Assembly: GCF_900101955.1 (NCBI RefSeq)
Contig: NZ_FNAQ01000006.1
Span: 1 to 64,000, forward strand
Reading direction: 5' to 3'
DNA from: Desulfuromonas thiophila
GTDB taxonomy: Bacteria > Desulfobacterota > Desulfuromonadia > Desulfuromonadales > Desulfuromonadaceae
Length of the DNA: 64,000 nt
Position 1 is the stretch's first letter, and each line of letters starts with the position of its first letter. Below the pieces are notes generated by a model. The model did not search any database and was not told the DNA's origin. It saw only the letters and a program-made list of their open reading frames with translations. The translations under genes were made by a program, and so were the position numbers. Positions 1 to 8,354 of this stretch are shown here, piece after piece.

Positions 1-199
1 CGCGCTCTTTGATCGGCCTCCCAAGCCATTGCCGGCAGCGGCTGACTGGGACATGCTTTTCGATCTGAACCAGCTCAAGGATCTTGACCAGGCGCTTCTC
101 CGGTTTTGTCAACGGATCGGGCAGGTTTTCGTCAAGATAGGGGAATAGACTTTGCTGTACTGTTCCCATCAACCATGATACTTTGGCCTTGAGCTTCAT
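1..199 (-). CDS. IS transposase, N-terminal part (cut by window edge)
   Basis: Sixty-six codons are visible from an ATG at 199, preceded at a good distance by AGGAGG. The protein begins MKLKAKVSWLMGTVQQ and continues with a helical segment containing KRLVKILELVQIE and QWLGRPIKER. This resembles the N-terminal domain of DDE transposases of the IS5/IS1182 type common in Geobacter relatives; the identification is from memory of such sequences. The catalytic domain lies outside the window, so intactness and terminal repeats cannot be judged. It sits just downstream of a truncated metal-efflux gene, which suggests a rearranged boundary. Confidence 0.6.
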   Translation of the reverse strand, partial: MKLKAKVSWLMGTVQQSLFPYLDENLPDPLTKPEKRLVKILELVQIEKHVPVSRCRQWLGRPIKER

Positions 200-331
200 T
201 GGCAACCTCCTGACAGTTGTTTGGCGTCGTAACCTAACAATATCAGATGGTTGCTTCTGGGACTCGACTTATATGCGGTTGCATCAAATACATTCGGAAG
301 GCCGCATGTACTTTTGCAAGAAGCTCGCTTC

Positions 332-646
332 TTACATGTGATTATTGTCGGTAGCTGGTAGCGCCAGAGGCTGGATCTCAATGGCGATAACCCGGCACGG
401 CAGTGTTTGTGCGATCTGGTCGCGGTAGTGCTGTGGTGGCCGGGGCTGGTGGCTGCTGAGACCAATGATGGCGGTCTGCTCATGCGGACCGATAGCCCAC
501 AGGCGCAGATCACAGGCCTGATCGCCGTTCTCTTCCAGCAGTTGCCGCAGCCGTTCACGATTTTTCGCCTGGTCGGTGCGATCCAGCAGGGCGACGCTGG
601 CCGGCGGTTTGGTGACGCATGACAGGATTTCCCTGACGGGTTGGCG
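332..646 (-). pseudogene. C-terminal remnant of a CDF-family (DmeF-like) metal efflux transporter
   Basis: The frame between an in-frame stop at 647-649 and the TAA at 332-334 encodes about 104 residues. They match the cytoplasmic C-terminal domain of DmeF-type Co/Ni efflux proteins: ASVALLDRTD, then a helix with [13 protein letters not shown], then DLRLWAIGPHEQTAIIGLSS, then the PRPPQHYRDQI motif. The six-helix membrane domain is absent. There is no ATG in the frame and no convincing ribosome site, so this looks like a decayed 3' fragment. Upstream sequence (647-725) shows no membrane helices in any frame. Loss may relate to the adjacent transposase gene. Confidence 0.6.
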
Positions 647-735
647 TTATCAGACGTTGTCCAGCAGGTTGGCGGTCAGGCGGGGTGTCAAGTTGTTTGA
701 CTGTCAAGCTGAATCGGCGCGAATCAGGAGGCGGC

Positions 736-1365
736 ATGTTTGAAACCGCGGTTGTGGCCTTCACCACGTTTTTTGCCACCATTGGTCCGGTGGATGTGGC
801 GGCGCTCTACGCTGCCCTGACCACCGCGGCTGCGCCGGTGGCACGGCGGTCCATGGCGCTGCGCGGCACGGCCCTGGCGGCGCTGATCCTGCTGCTGTTT
901 GCCCTGTTTGGTGATGCGGTATTGCGCAGCCTGGGGGTTTCACTGGCGGCGTTGCAGCTTGGTGGTGGCATTCTGCTGTTGCTGATCGGTATTGATATGG
1001 TGTTTGTGCGGCCATCCGGTGGTACTGGCGCCACGCCGGCCGAAGCCCGCGAGGCTGCCGCCCGTCACGATGTGGCGGTTTTTCCCCTGGCAACGCCACT
1101 GATTGCCGGGCCGGGTGCCATGAGCGCGACCATGCTGCTGATGGCCCAGGCCCAGGGACAGTGGCAGGCCGAGGTTCTGGTGATCCTGATGCTGCTGCTG
1201 GTGTTGGCGCTGACCCTGGTTTTGCTGCTGGTGGCCAGCCGGATTCAGCAGTGGCTGGGGGTGACCGGCATGCAGGTGATCAGTCGGGTGTTCGGTGTGC
1301 TGCTGACGGCGCTGGCGGCCCAGTTCATGATCGATGGTGTGCGTCACAGTGGCCTGCTCGGTTAG
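736..1365 (+). CDS. MarC family (UPF0056) inner-membrane protein
   Basis: The 209-residue protein is almost entirely hydrophobic, with about six predicted membrane helices. It opens with FETAVVAFTTFFATIGPVDV and contains the family segment PLATPLIAGPGAMSA in the middle, typical of MarC/YhgN proteins. The start at 736 is chosen because AGGAG lies 5 bases upstream; an earlier GTG at 685 adds residues unlike the family. MarC proteins were once linked to multiple antibiotic resistance, but their real function is unknown. The 3' end overlaps the longest frame of the next gene. Confidence 0.85.
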   Translation: MFETAVVAFTTFFATIGPVDVAALYAALTTAAAPVARRSMALRGTALAALILLLFALFGDAVLRSLGVSLAALQLGGGILLLLIGIDMVFVRPSGGTGATPAEAREAAARHDVAVFPLATPLIAGPGAMSATMLLMAQAQGQWQAEVLVILMLLLVLALTLVLLLVASRIQQWLGVTGMQVISRVFGVLLTALAAQFMIDGVRHSGLLG

Positions 1366-2896
1366 CTCGCCGGCCGGCAAGGCCGCGCTGTCGCGGACGG
1401 CAGAGACAACCGCCGCAGCGGCGTTCAAGGTCGAACAGGTAACGGTGGAATTGCAGGCAGTCTGCCTATGGCAGGGGTGCCGGCCGCTGTTGCAGAATCT
1501 GACCCTGCGGCTGGAAGCCGGCCAGCGCTGGGTGGTGCTGGGCCGCAACGGTTCCGGCAAAACCGCGCTGGGGCAGCTGCTTTGCGGTTTGCGTCAGCCG
1601 CACCAGGGCCTGTGCCGTCGGCCGCCGCGCACCGCTCTGGTGGCTTTTGAGCAGATTGATCGCATTCTTGAAAATGAGCGTTATCAGGATGACAGCGATT
1701 TTGTGGGGGGCTGTGATCCTGGCACCCTGGCGCGTGATTTCCTGTTGCAACAGACCGATGCCGCCGTGGCCGGCCAGCTGCCGCAACTGGCCCGCCGCCT
1801 GGGTCTCGAAGCCCTGCTGCAGCGGGGTATCCGCTTTCTGTCCACCGGTGAGATGCGCAAGCTGGTGCTGTTGCAGGCTCTGTGTCGCCAGCCCCAGCTG
1901 CTGGTGCTGGACGAGCCCTTTGACGGCCTCGACGCGCCGACCTGTCAGACCCTGACCCGCCTGATCGACGAGGTGGCCGCCCAGGGGGTGCAGGTGCTGT
2001 TGCTGCTTAACCGCCTGAGTGACGTGCCGGCCGCCACCAGTCATCTGGCCTGTCTGCATGGTGGGCTGCTGGTGGCCAGTGGTCCGCTGCCGCAGATGCT
2101 GCGCAGCAGTGCGCTACAGCGACTGCAGCAGTTCGGGCAGATCCGGCCCGAGCAGCTGCCGGGCGCACTGGCGCCGACCGAGCCGTTACAGCTGCCACCG
2201 CACGAACCCCTGCTGCAGCTGCGTCGGGTGCAGGTGCGCTATGGCGAACGATTTATTTTGCGCGATCTCGACTGGACGGTGTGGCCGGGCGAACACTGGC
2301 GCATCAGTGGCCCCAATGGCGCCGGCAAGTCGACCCTGCTGGCGCTGATCAGCGGCGACAATGCGCAGGCCTACGCCAACGACATCCGTCTGTTTGGCCG
2401 GCGCAAGGGCAGCGGCGAAAGTCTGTGGCAGATTCGCCGTCATCTGGGTCTGGTCTCCACCGCTCTGCAGCAGGGCTACCGGGTCGGGGTGACGGCGCGG
2501 CTAGCGGTGCTTTCCGGTTTCTTCGATTCCATCGGGGTATACCGCGCCTGCAGCCGGCAGCAGGATCAGATTGCCCGGGCCTGGCTCAACGTGCTGCAGC
2601 TGGCCGATCAGGCCGAGCGGCCGCTGCGCCAGTTGTCCTACGGCGAGCAGCGCCTGGTCCTGTTGGCGCGGGCGCTGGTCAAGCAGCCGCCATTGCTCAT
2701 TCTCGACGAACCCTGCCAGGGCCTGGACGATCTCAACCGGGCTATGGTGCTGCAGCTGATTGATCTGCTGGGTCGCACGGGTGGTTGTCAGCTGCTCTAT
2801 GTCAGCCATCGGGCCGAAGACCATCTGCCCTGTGTGCGTCACCACCTGCAACTGGTGCCGGCCGCCGATGGCGGTTTCACCGGTCGGATTCTGTGA
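1334..2896 (+). CDS. ABC-type ATPase with two nucleotide-binding domains (ModF/PhrA-like)
   Basis: Two ABC ATPase domains sit in one soluble chain with no membrane segment. Domain 1 has Walker A GRNGSGKT, signature LSTGEMRK and Walker B LLVLDEPF. Domain 2 has GPNGAGKST, signature LSYGEQR and LLILDEPC. This arrangement and length fit ModF (PhrA), the duplicated ATPase linked in enterobacteria to molybdenum metabolism; no molybdate gene is nearby, so the substrate is not established. The first 37 codons from the ATG at 1334 overlap the MarC gene and look non-conserved. A GTG at 1445 (VELQAVCLWQG) is the more likely start, giving 483 residues. Neither start has a strong ribosome site, and translational coupling to MarC is possible. 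Confidence 0.75.
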   Translation: MVCVTVACSVSSPAGKAALSRTAETTAAAAFKVEQVTVELQAVCLWQGCRPLLQNLTLRLEAGQRWVVLGRNGSGKTALGQLLCGLRQPHQGLCRRPPRTALVAFEQIDRILENERYQDDSDFVGGCDPGTLARDFLLQQTDAAVAGQLPQLARRLGLEALLQRGIRFLSTGEMRKLVLLQALCRQPQLLVLDEPFDGLDAPTCQTLTRLIDEVAAQGVQVLLLLNRLSDVPAATSHLACLHGGLLVASGPLPQMLRSSALQRLQQFGQIRPEQLPGALAPTEPLQLPPHEPLLQLRRVQVRYGERFILRDLDWTVWPGEHWRISGPNGAGKSTLLALISGDNAQAYANDIRLFGRRKGSGESLWQIRRHLGLVSTALQQGYRVGVTARLAVLSGFFDSIGVYRACSRQQDQIARAWLNVLQLADQAERPLRQLSYGEQRLVLLARALVKQPPLLILDEPCQGLDDLNRAMVLQLIDLLGRTGGCQLLYVSHRAEDHLPCVRHHLQLVPAADGGFTGRIL

Positions 2897-2940
2897 TAGG
2901 ATCAAATAATGGTTTTTGACGCCAAAAAGAGGAGATGCTG

Positions 2941-3113
2941 ATGACAGACACCACCAAGGATGTGATTCGGATTCTGCTCGCCATCGTGCTGCCGCTCCTT
3001 GGCGTGTTTTTGCAGGTCGGTGTCTGCATTTCTGGCTCAACCTGCTGCTGACGCTGTTGGGCTATGTGCCGGGTATCATTCACGCGGTCTGGGTGATGAT
3101 CCTGAAGAAATAA
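2941..3113 (+). pseudogene. PMP3/UPF0057 (YqaE-like) small membrane protein, frameshifted
   Basis: The first half, from an ATG at 2941 preceded by AGGAG, reads MTDTTKDVIRILLAIVLPLL and GVFLQVGV, the first helix of the PMP3/UPF0057 stress-induced proteolipid family. The frame then ends early. The second half of the family, LHFWLNLLLTLLGYVPGIIH followed by AVWVMILKK and a stop at 3111-3113, continues in another frame. Loss of one base (or four) around 3020-3030 would restore a normal protein of about 57 residues. It could be a real inactivating mutation or a sequencing error. The family is thought to affect membrane potential under stress. Confidence 0.7.
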
Positions 3114-3157
3114 CCTGCCGGCGGGGACGCTGGCAGTGGCAGGGGAGAGGGGGGCGC

Positions 3158-4600
3158 ATGGGGGAAAAGACGCCGATGGTGATGGTGGTGCTGCTGCTGA
3201 CATGGCTGCTGTGCCCTGCCCTGTTGTGGGCCGGTGATTTTTTCCAGTGCGATGTCTTTGAGGGGCATGGCGCGGTGATGCTGCTGATCGATGCCGACAG
3301 CGGTGCCATTGTCGATGCCAACCAGGCCGCCGCCTTGTTCTATGGCTACAGCCGCGACCAGTTGCGCCAGCTGCGGATTCAGCAGATCAACAGCCTCAGC
3401 GATGAAGAGGTCCGGGTTGAACGCCAGCTGGCGGCGCAGGAAAAACGTCATTATTTTCTGTTCCGCCATCGCCTGGCCGATGGCCGCATTGCCGATGTCG
3501 AGGTCTATTCCTGGCCGATACGGCGTTCTGACCGGACGCTGCTGTTTTCCATTGTGCACGATGTGTCAACGCGCGATCTGGCCCTCAAGCAGCTGTCCCG
3601 CAGCGAAGCGCGCCTGCGACTGGCCGAGCAGGTGGCGGGTCAGGGTTACTGGGAGTTCGATCTGCAGCGGGGTGTTTACCATCTGTCGCAGGGCGCCGGC
3701 AAACTCATCGGCCTGGAACAGGAGGAGCTGCCCTTCCGTGATTTTCTGTCGCTGGTGCTGGCCGAAGATCGTGCGGCGCTGGAGGCGGCCCGCCAGTCGG
3801 TGCTTGACGGCGAACCCAGCTACGATGTGCGTTTCCGTTTGCGCCGTCCCGATGGTCAGCGGGTTTATCTGCGCAGCCACGGCCGTTATGATGCCAGGAA
3901 TAACAGCCTGTTTGGTGTGATCGTTGATGTTGGCGAATCGACCCGCGCGCTGCAGGCGCTGCAGCAGCAGAAAAGTCGCTTCGCCCGCACAGTGCTGGTG
4001 ATCATGCTGGCGCAGTTGGGTGTGATTGCTTTGCTGGTGGTGTTGTGGCGGCGGCGCAAACAGGCCGAGCAGCGGGCCCAGCATCTGGCTCTGCACGACA
4101 GCCTGACCGGCCTGCCCAACCGTGCCCTGTTCGCCGACCGGGTGGAGCAGGCGTTGGTGGCGGCACAGCGCAACCGCGAGCGGGTGGCTCTGCTGTTCAT
4201 CGATCTCGATCGCTTCAAGCCGGTGAATGATCAGTTCGGTCACGGCGTCGGTGATCTGCTGTTGAAGCAGGTGGCCAGCCGCATTCGCGCCTGTGTGCGT
4301 GAATCCGACACGGCGGCGCGCATTGGCGGCGACGAGTTTGTCGTCATGCTGCCGCAATTGCATCAGTCCGATGACGCCCAGCGGGTGGCCGGCAACATCC
4401 GCCAGGCCCTGGCCCGGCCCTTCGCCGTGGCGGGTCATGCGCTGGAGATCTCCGCCAGCATCGGCATTGCCCTTTATCCCGATCATGGCGATCGGCAGAT
4501 TGTCCTGTCACAGCGGGCCGACCAGGCCATGTATCAGGCCAAGCAGCAGGGCCGCGATCAGGTCTGTCTTTACCAGCCGGTGGATGCGCCACCGGCCTGA
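3158..4600 (+). CDS. Membrane diguanylate cyclase with PAS domains
   Basis: The 480-residue protein begins with a membrane segment or signal (residues 6-24). Two PAS-type sensor regions follow (about 35-150 and 150-270), then a helix at 278-300 and a GGDEF domain to the end. The active-site motif RIGGDEF is intact near 387-393. The RxxD product-inhibition site (RESD) lies five residues before it, so active, feedback-controlled c-di-GMP synthesis is predicted. The first PAS has the typical VDANQAAALFYGYSRDQL segment. The start at 3158 is chosen because the signal follows directly and GGAGAGG is upstream; the frame is open further upstream but encodes no family-like sequence. The gene is followed by a strong terminator. 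Confidence 0.85.
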   Translation: MGEKTPMVMVVLLLTWLLCPALLWAGDFFQCDVFEGHGAVMLLIDADSGAIVDANQAAALFYGYSRDQLRQLRIQQINSLSDEEVRVERQLAAQEKRHYFLFRHRLADGRIADVEVYSWPIRRSDRTLLFSIVHDVSTRDLALKQLSRSEARLRLAEQVAGQGYWEFDLQRGVYHLSQGAGKLIGLEQEELPFRDFLSLVLAEDRAALEAARQSVLDGEPSYDVRFRLRRPDGQRVYLRSHGRYDARNNSLFGVIVDVGESTRALQALQQQKSRFARTVLVIMLAQLGVIALLVVLWRRRKQAEQRAQHLALHDSLTGLPNRALFADRVEQALVAAQRNRERVALLFIDLDRFKPVNDQFGHGVGDLLLKQVASRIRACVRESDTAARIGGDEFVVMLPQLHQSDDAQRVAGNIRQALARPFAVAGHALEISASIGIALYPDHGDRQIVLSQRADQAMYQAKQQGRDQVCLYQPVDAPPA

Positions 4601-4655
4601 GTGCTGGTCTGTGACCCTGTGGCAGCTCGCCGCCAGGGCCTTTTTTGAAACAGGA

Positions 4656-4700
4656 AACGCCCCGCTGGCGGTTTAGCCACCAGCGGGGCGTTGTTTTTTC
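4656..4700. terminator. Bidirectional rho-independent terminator
   Basis: A perfect 13-bp stem (4656-4668 with 4680-4692, arm AACGCCCCGCTGG) encloses an 11-base loop and is followed by GTTTTTTC on the plus strand. It lies between the 3' ends of the convergent diguanylate cyclase and P-type ATPase genes. Confidence 0.85.
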
Positions 4701-4717
4701 GGGGCGCTGTTTGCTTT

Positions 4718-7393
4718 TTATTCGTATTGGCAGTGCGCCGGGGGCTGATGGCGGCGCTGCAGCCATTTATCGATTTCCACCACCAGCACAACGCTGGACG
4801 CCACCAGCAGAATCTTCAGCCAGGCTGTCAGGGCCAGTGGTTCGGTTTGAAACAGCCACTGCAGCCCCGGCACATAGAGTACGGCCAGTTGCGCCAGGCT
4901 GGCTGCCAGCAGGGCAATGAACAGAAAGGGGTTGGAAAAGAACGGAATGTGGGCGATGGAGGCTGTTTCCGAGCGGCTGTTCCAGGCCTGGAAGAACTGG
5001 AAGAACACCATGGTGGTGACGGCCTGGGTGCGGGCGCATTCCAGGCTGGCGCCATTCTTGAGGGCCTGGACGTAGATCAGTACCACGCCGGCGGCAATCA
5101 GGCCACCGACCAGAAAGGTTCGGCGGATCAGCAGGCGCGACATCAGCCCTTCGCGGCGGTCACGTGGGGGTCGGCACAGAATGCCGCGTTCGCCCGGCTC
5201 GAAGGCCATGGCGACATCCTGCAGGCCGTTGGTGACCAGATTGATCCACAGCAACTGGGCTGGCACATAGGGAATCGGCAGGCCCAAAAGCATCGTGATG
5301 ATGATGGAGAACAGGGCGGCCACGCCGGTGGGAATGAGGAAGAAGGTGACCTTGCGCAGGTTGTCGAACACCACCCGGCCTTCGCGCACGGCGGCGAAGA
5401 TGCTGGCGAAGTTGTCGTCGGTCAGCACCATGTCGGAGGCTTCCTTGGCCACGTCGGTGCCGGTCTTGCCCATGGCGATACCGATATGGGCGGATTTCAG
5501 GGCCGGCGCGTCGTTGACCCCGTCACCGGTCATGGCGACGATTTCGCCGCGCTCGGCCAACTGGCGGGTGATGCGCAGCTTGTGTTCCGGTGCCACGCGG
5601 GCATAGACATTGACCTGCGCCACGCGGGCATAGAGTTCTTCGTCGTTCATCTCTTCGAGTTGCTGGCCGGTGATGACCGGTGCGTCGCGGTCGGCGATGA
5701 TGCCCAGTTCGGCGGCGATGGCGCGGGCGGTGATGGCGTGGTCGCCGGTGATCATCAGGACGCGGATGCCGGCATCGTGGCAACCGCTGATGGCGTCGAT
5801 CACCTCGCTGCGGGCCGGGTCGATCATCCCCTGCAGGCCGGCCAGTTGCAGACCGCTTTGCAGAGCCTCCTGCGGCAGTTCGTTGTGGTCTGCGGCCACC
5901 GCTTTGCTGGCCATGGCCAGTACCCGCAGGCCGCGCGCGGCGATGTCGGCGGCGACCTGCAACAGCCGGTCGCGTTCGGCCGAATCCAGTTCGCACATGG
6001 GCAGTACCCGTTCGGGCGCGCCCTTGACGAAGATGACGCCGCCATCGCCGTGGCGGTGCAGGCTGGCCATGTAGCCGCGTTCGGACTCGAACGGAATCAG
6101 CGCCTGGCGGGGCCACTGCTCGCGCTCGATTTCGCTGTGCAGGCCACCCTTGAGCGCGGCAACGATCAGGGCGCCCTCGGTCGGGTCGCCGTCGACGTGC
6201 CAGTCGCCGTCGCTGGCGCGGTAGAGCTCTGATTCGTTGCACAGCAGGCCGATGCGCAGCAGCCGGGCCAGCTCTTCCCGTTCGTTGGCCAGCAGCGGAA
6301 TGGCGTCATCGATGATCTGGCCTTCGGGGATGTAGCCGCTGCCGCTGACCTCGTAGAAGCGCTGGCCGTCGTGCAGGCAGGTCACGGTCATCTCGTTGCG
6401 CGTCAGCGTGCCGGTCTTGTCGCTGCAGATGACCGTGGTGCTGCCGAGGGTTTCCACCGCCGGCAGTTTGCGGATGATGGCGTTGTGGCGTGCCATGCGC
6501 CCGACTCCGACGGCCAGGGCGATGGTAACGACAATGGGCAGACCCTCGGGAATGGTGGCCACAGCGGCCGCCACGGCAATCATGAACATCTCCCGCGCCG
6601 AACCGCCCAGGGCGATGCCGATAAAAAACAGCGCGGCGCAGGCGCCCAGCACCAGCAGGCCGATGGTGTGGGCGAAACGCTCGATTTTTTCCTGGATCGG
6701 CGCCTTGGTGGTGCCGATGGCGCGAACATCGCCGGCGATGCTGCCGAGCAGGCTGTGGTTGCCGGTGCCCACCACCAGACCACGGGCGCGACCGTTGACC
6801 ACCGCCGTGCCCATGAAGGCCATATTGGTCTGGTCGCCGGCAATCAGGTTGTCCTGCTCCAGCGTCTGGCTGTGTTTTTCCGCCGGCAGGGATTCGCCCG
6901 TCAGAATGGCTTCGTCGATGCGCAGTTCGATGGTTTGCAGCAAGCGCAGGTCGGCTGGCACGCGCGCGCCCGAGGCCAGCAGCACCAGATCGCCCGGCAC
7001 CAGTTCGCTGGCGCTGATCTCCTGTTCACGACCCTCGCGAATGACCCGGGCGCGGGCCACCAGCAGGCCCTTGAGCGCCCGTACACTCTGCTCGGCGCGC
7101 AGCTCCTGCACGAAGCCGATCAGGGCGTTGAGCAGTACTACAGCGGCGATGACGGCGGTGTCGGCCCATTCGCGCAACACAAAGGTCACCACCGCTGCCA
7201 CCAGCAGGATGGTGATCAGCGGGCTGGTGAACTGGTGCAGGGCCAGGCGCGGCAGGCTGATTTTTTCCTCCTCCTGCAGCCGGTTGGGACCGTACTGCTG
7301 CAGGCGGGCCTGGGCCTCGCTGGCCGAAAGACCTTCCGGGGTGACTTGCAGTTCGGCCAGAGCCTGTTCGGTGGTTTTGCGGTACCAGTGCAT
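4718..7393 (-). CDS. P2-type cation-transporting ATPase (Ca2+/cation family)
   Basis: The 891-residue protein has the full P-type layout: N-terminal cation ATPase domain, two helices, actuator domain with TGES (in ILTGESLPAEK), M4 motif VATIPEGLP, phosphorylation site DKTGTLT near residue 325, MITGDH and GDGVNDAPALK hinge motifs, and six C-terminal helices. This is the SERCA/PacL-like P2 group rather than the heavy-metal P1B group. In M6, where calcium pumps usually have NLVTDGLPA, this protein has NLVTNGLQD near residue 718, so the transported ion is uncertain. The start has AGGAGG seven bases upstream. The small membrane gene just upstream (7418-7645) may be co-transcribed. Confidence 0.85.
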   Translation of the reverse strand: MHWYRKTTEQALAELQVTPEGLSASEAQARLQQYGPNRLQEEEKISLPRLALHQFTSPLITILLVAAVVTFVLREWADTAVIAAVVLLNALIGFVQELRAEQSVRALKGLLVARARVIREGREQEISASELVPGDLVLLASGARVPADLRLLQTIELRIDEAILTGESLPAEKHSQTLEQDNLIAGDQTNMAFMGTAVVNGRARGLVVGTGNHSLLGSIAGDVRAIGTTKAPIQEKIERFAHTIGLLVLGACAALFFIGIALGGSAREMFMIAVAAAVATIPEGLPIVVTIALAVGVGRMARHNAIIRKLPAVETLGSTTVICSDKTGTLTRNEMTVTCLHDGQRFYEVSGSGYIPEGQIIDDAIPLLANEREELARLLRIGLLCNESELYRASDGDWHVDGDPTEGALIVAALKGGLHSEIEREQWPRQALIPFESERGYMASLHRHGDGGVIFVKGAPERVLPMCELDSAERDRLLQVAADIAARGLRVLAMASKAVAADHNELPQEALQSGLQLAGLQGMIDPARSEVIDAISGCHDAGIRVLMITGDHAITARAIAAELGIIADRDAPVITGQQLEEMNDEELYARVAQVNVYARVAPEHKLRITRQLAERGEIVAMTGDGVNDAPALKSAHIGIAMGKTGTDVAKEASDMVLTDDNFASIFAAVREGRVVFDNLRKVTFFLIPTGVAALFSIIITMLLGLPIPYVPAQLLWINLVTNGLQDVAMAFEPGERGILCRPPRDRREGLMSRLLIRRTFLVGGLIAAGVVLIYVQALKNGASLECARTQAVTTMVFFQFFQAWNSRSETASIAHIPFFSNPFLFIALLAASLAQLAVLYVPGLQWLFQTEPLALTAWLKILLVASSVVLVVEIDKWLQRRHQPPAHCQYE

Positions 7394-7417
7394 CGCACCT
7401 CCTGAGGATCGAGGGGG

Positions 7418-7645
7418 TCAGTCGCGGCGGTTTGTGTGCTGCGGATCAGTCTTTTTCGCGTTTTTCTGCTGTCGGCGGTGCTGCCACAGCACCATCAGCT
7501 GAGCGACAAGGGAACCGAAAACAAAGCCGCCGATCAGGGCGGTGATCAGCGCGCGTTGCCAGCCACCACCACCAAGCTGGGCGATAAACAGGATCAGGGC
7601 GGCGCAGGTACCAGCCGCCAGCAGATGACGCAGGTAGGGATTCAT
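7418..7645 (-). CDS. Small two-helix membrane protein of unknown function
   Basis: Seventy-five residues starting MNPYLRHLLAAGTCAALIL at an ATG with GGAGG seven bases upstream. It contains two predicted membrane helices (about residues 8-25 and 32-54) and a highly charged Lys/Arg/Gln tail. No family is recognised. It lies between the DUF4126 gene (16 bp upstream) and the P-type ATPase (24 bp downstream), all on the minus strand, suggesting one transcript. Confidence 0.6.
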   Translation of the reverse strand: MNPYLRHLLAAGTCAALILFIAQLGGGGWQRALITALIGGFVFGSLVAQLMVLWQHRRQQKNAKKTDPQHTNRRD

Positions 7646-7661
7646 GACAACCTCCGCAGGT

Positions 7662-8348
7662 TCAGGATTCCGGGGGCGACGGCCGCTTTGTCTGCTGCGG
7701 CAGCTGCTTCGGGGGCAGGATTCTGAGGGATCGGCCCGACCGGCCGCGCTTGAACCCGTCACGCAGGGTGCGGCCCAGCAGGCACAGGCCCCGCCAGATG
7801 CGTGGCAGCAGCCAGAGCAACAGCACCAGAAACAGCAGCAGCAGGGCGAGGAACAGCAGCGGATGGTGCAGGGCGGTCCACAACCCGCCAAGGACCAGCA
7901 GATCCTCGCCAAGGGAGGCGCCCCAGTTGCTGAAGGGCTCCGGCGAGGCGTTGATCAGAATGCGCGAACCGGCCTTGGTGGCATGGGTGGCGGCGCTGAG
8001 ACTGCCACCGATGAGGGCCGCCGCCAGACTGATCGCCGGGTCGACCTGGCCGGTGGCGGCTGCCGCCAGGGCGGCACCGGCCGGAATGCGGATGAAGCTG
8101 TGAATGGCGTCCCAGCCGCTGTCGACGCCGGGTACCTTGTCGGCAAAAAACTCCACCGCGTACATCAGGGCGCTGGCGCCGATCACCAGCGGATGCTGCA
8201 CGATCTGCAAGCTTTCCGGCAGGGGCATGGCGCCACTGTTGCCCATCAGGCCCAGCACCAACACTGTGGCGTACAGGTTGATGCCACTGGCCCAGGCGGC
8301 GCCCAGACTCAGGGCAATGGTCTGGCTGATCTGCTCAAGCTGTTCCAT
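7662..8348 (-). CDS. DUF4126 family membrane protein
   Basis: The 228-residue protein begins MEQLEQISQTIALSLGAAWA and shows the glycine- and alanine-rich helices typical of DUF4126 proteins, including VEFFADKVPGVDSGWDAIHS and an ALIGGSLSAATHATKAGSR segment. About five helices are predicted, ending in a long leucine-rich helix and a basic tail. The function of the family is unknown. It starts 6 bp after the stop of the large upstream membrane protein gene, so the two are probably co-transcribed. Confidence 0.75.
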   Translation of the reverse strand: MEQLEQISQTIALSLGAAWASGINLYATVLVLGLMGNSGAMPLPESLQIVQHPLVIGASALMYAVEFFADKVPGVDSGWDAIHSFIRIPAGAALAAAATGQVDPAISLAAALIGGSLSAATHATKAGSRILINASPEPFSNWGASLGEDLLVLGGLWTALHHPLLFLALLLLFLVLLLWLLPRIWRGLCLLGRTLRDGFKRGRSGRSLRILPPKQLPQQTKRPSPPES

Positions 8349-8354
8349 AACGAC

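Noticed and set aside
4691-6232. Plus-strand 513-codon frame opposite the P-type ATPase
   Set aside because: Gly/His/Ala/Asp-rich shadow of the ATPase codons, with no family match or start signal.
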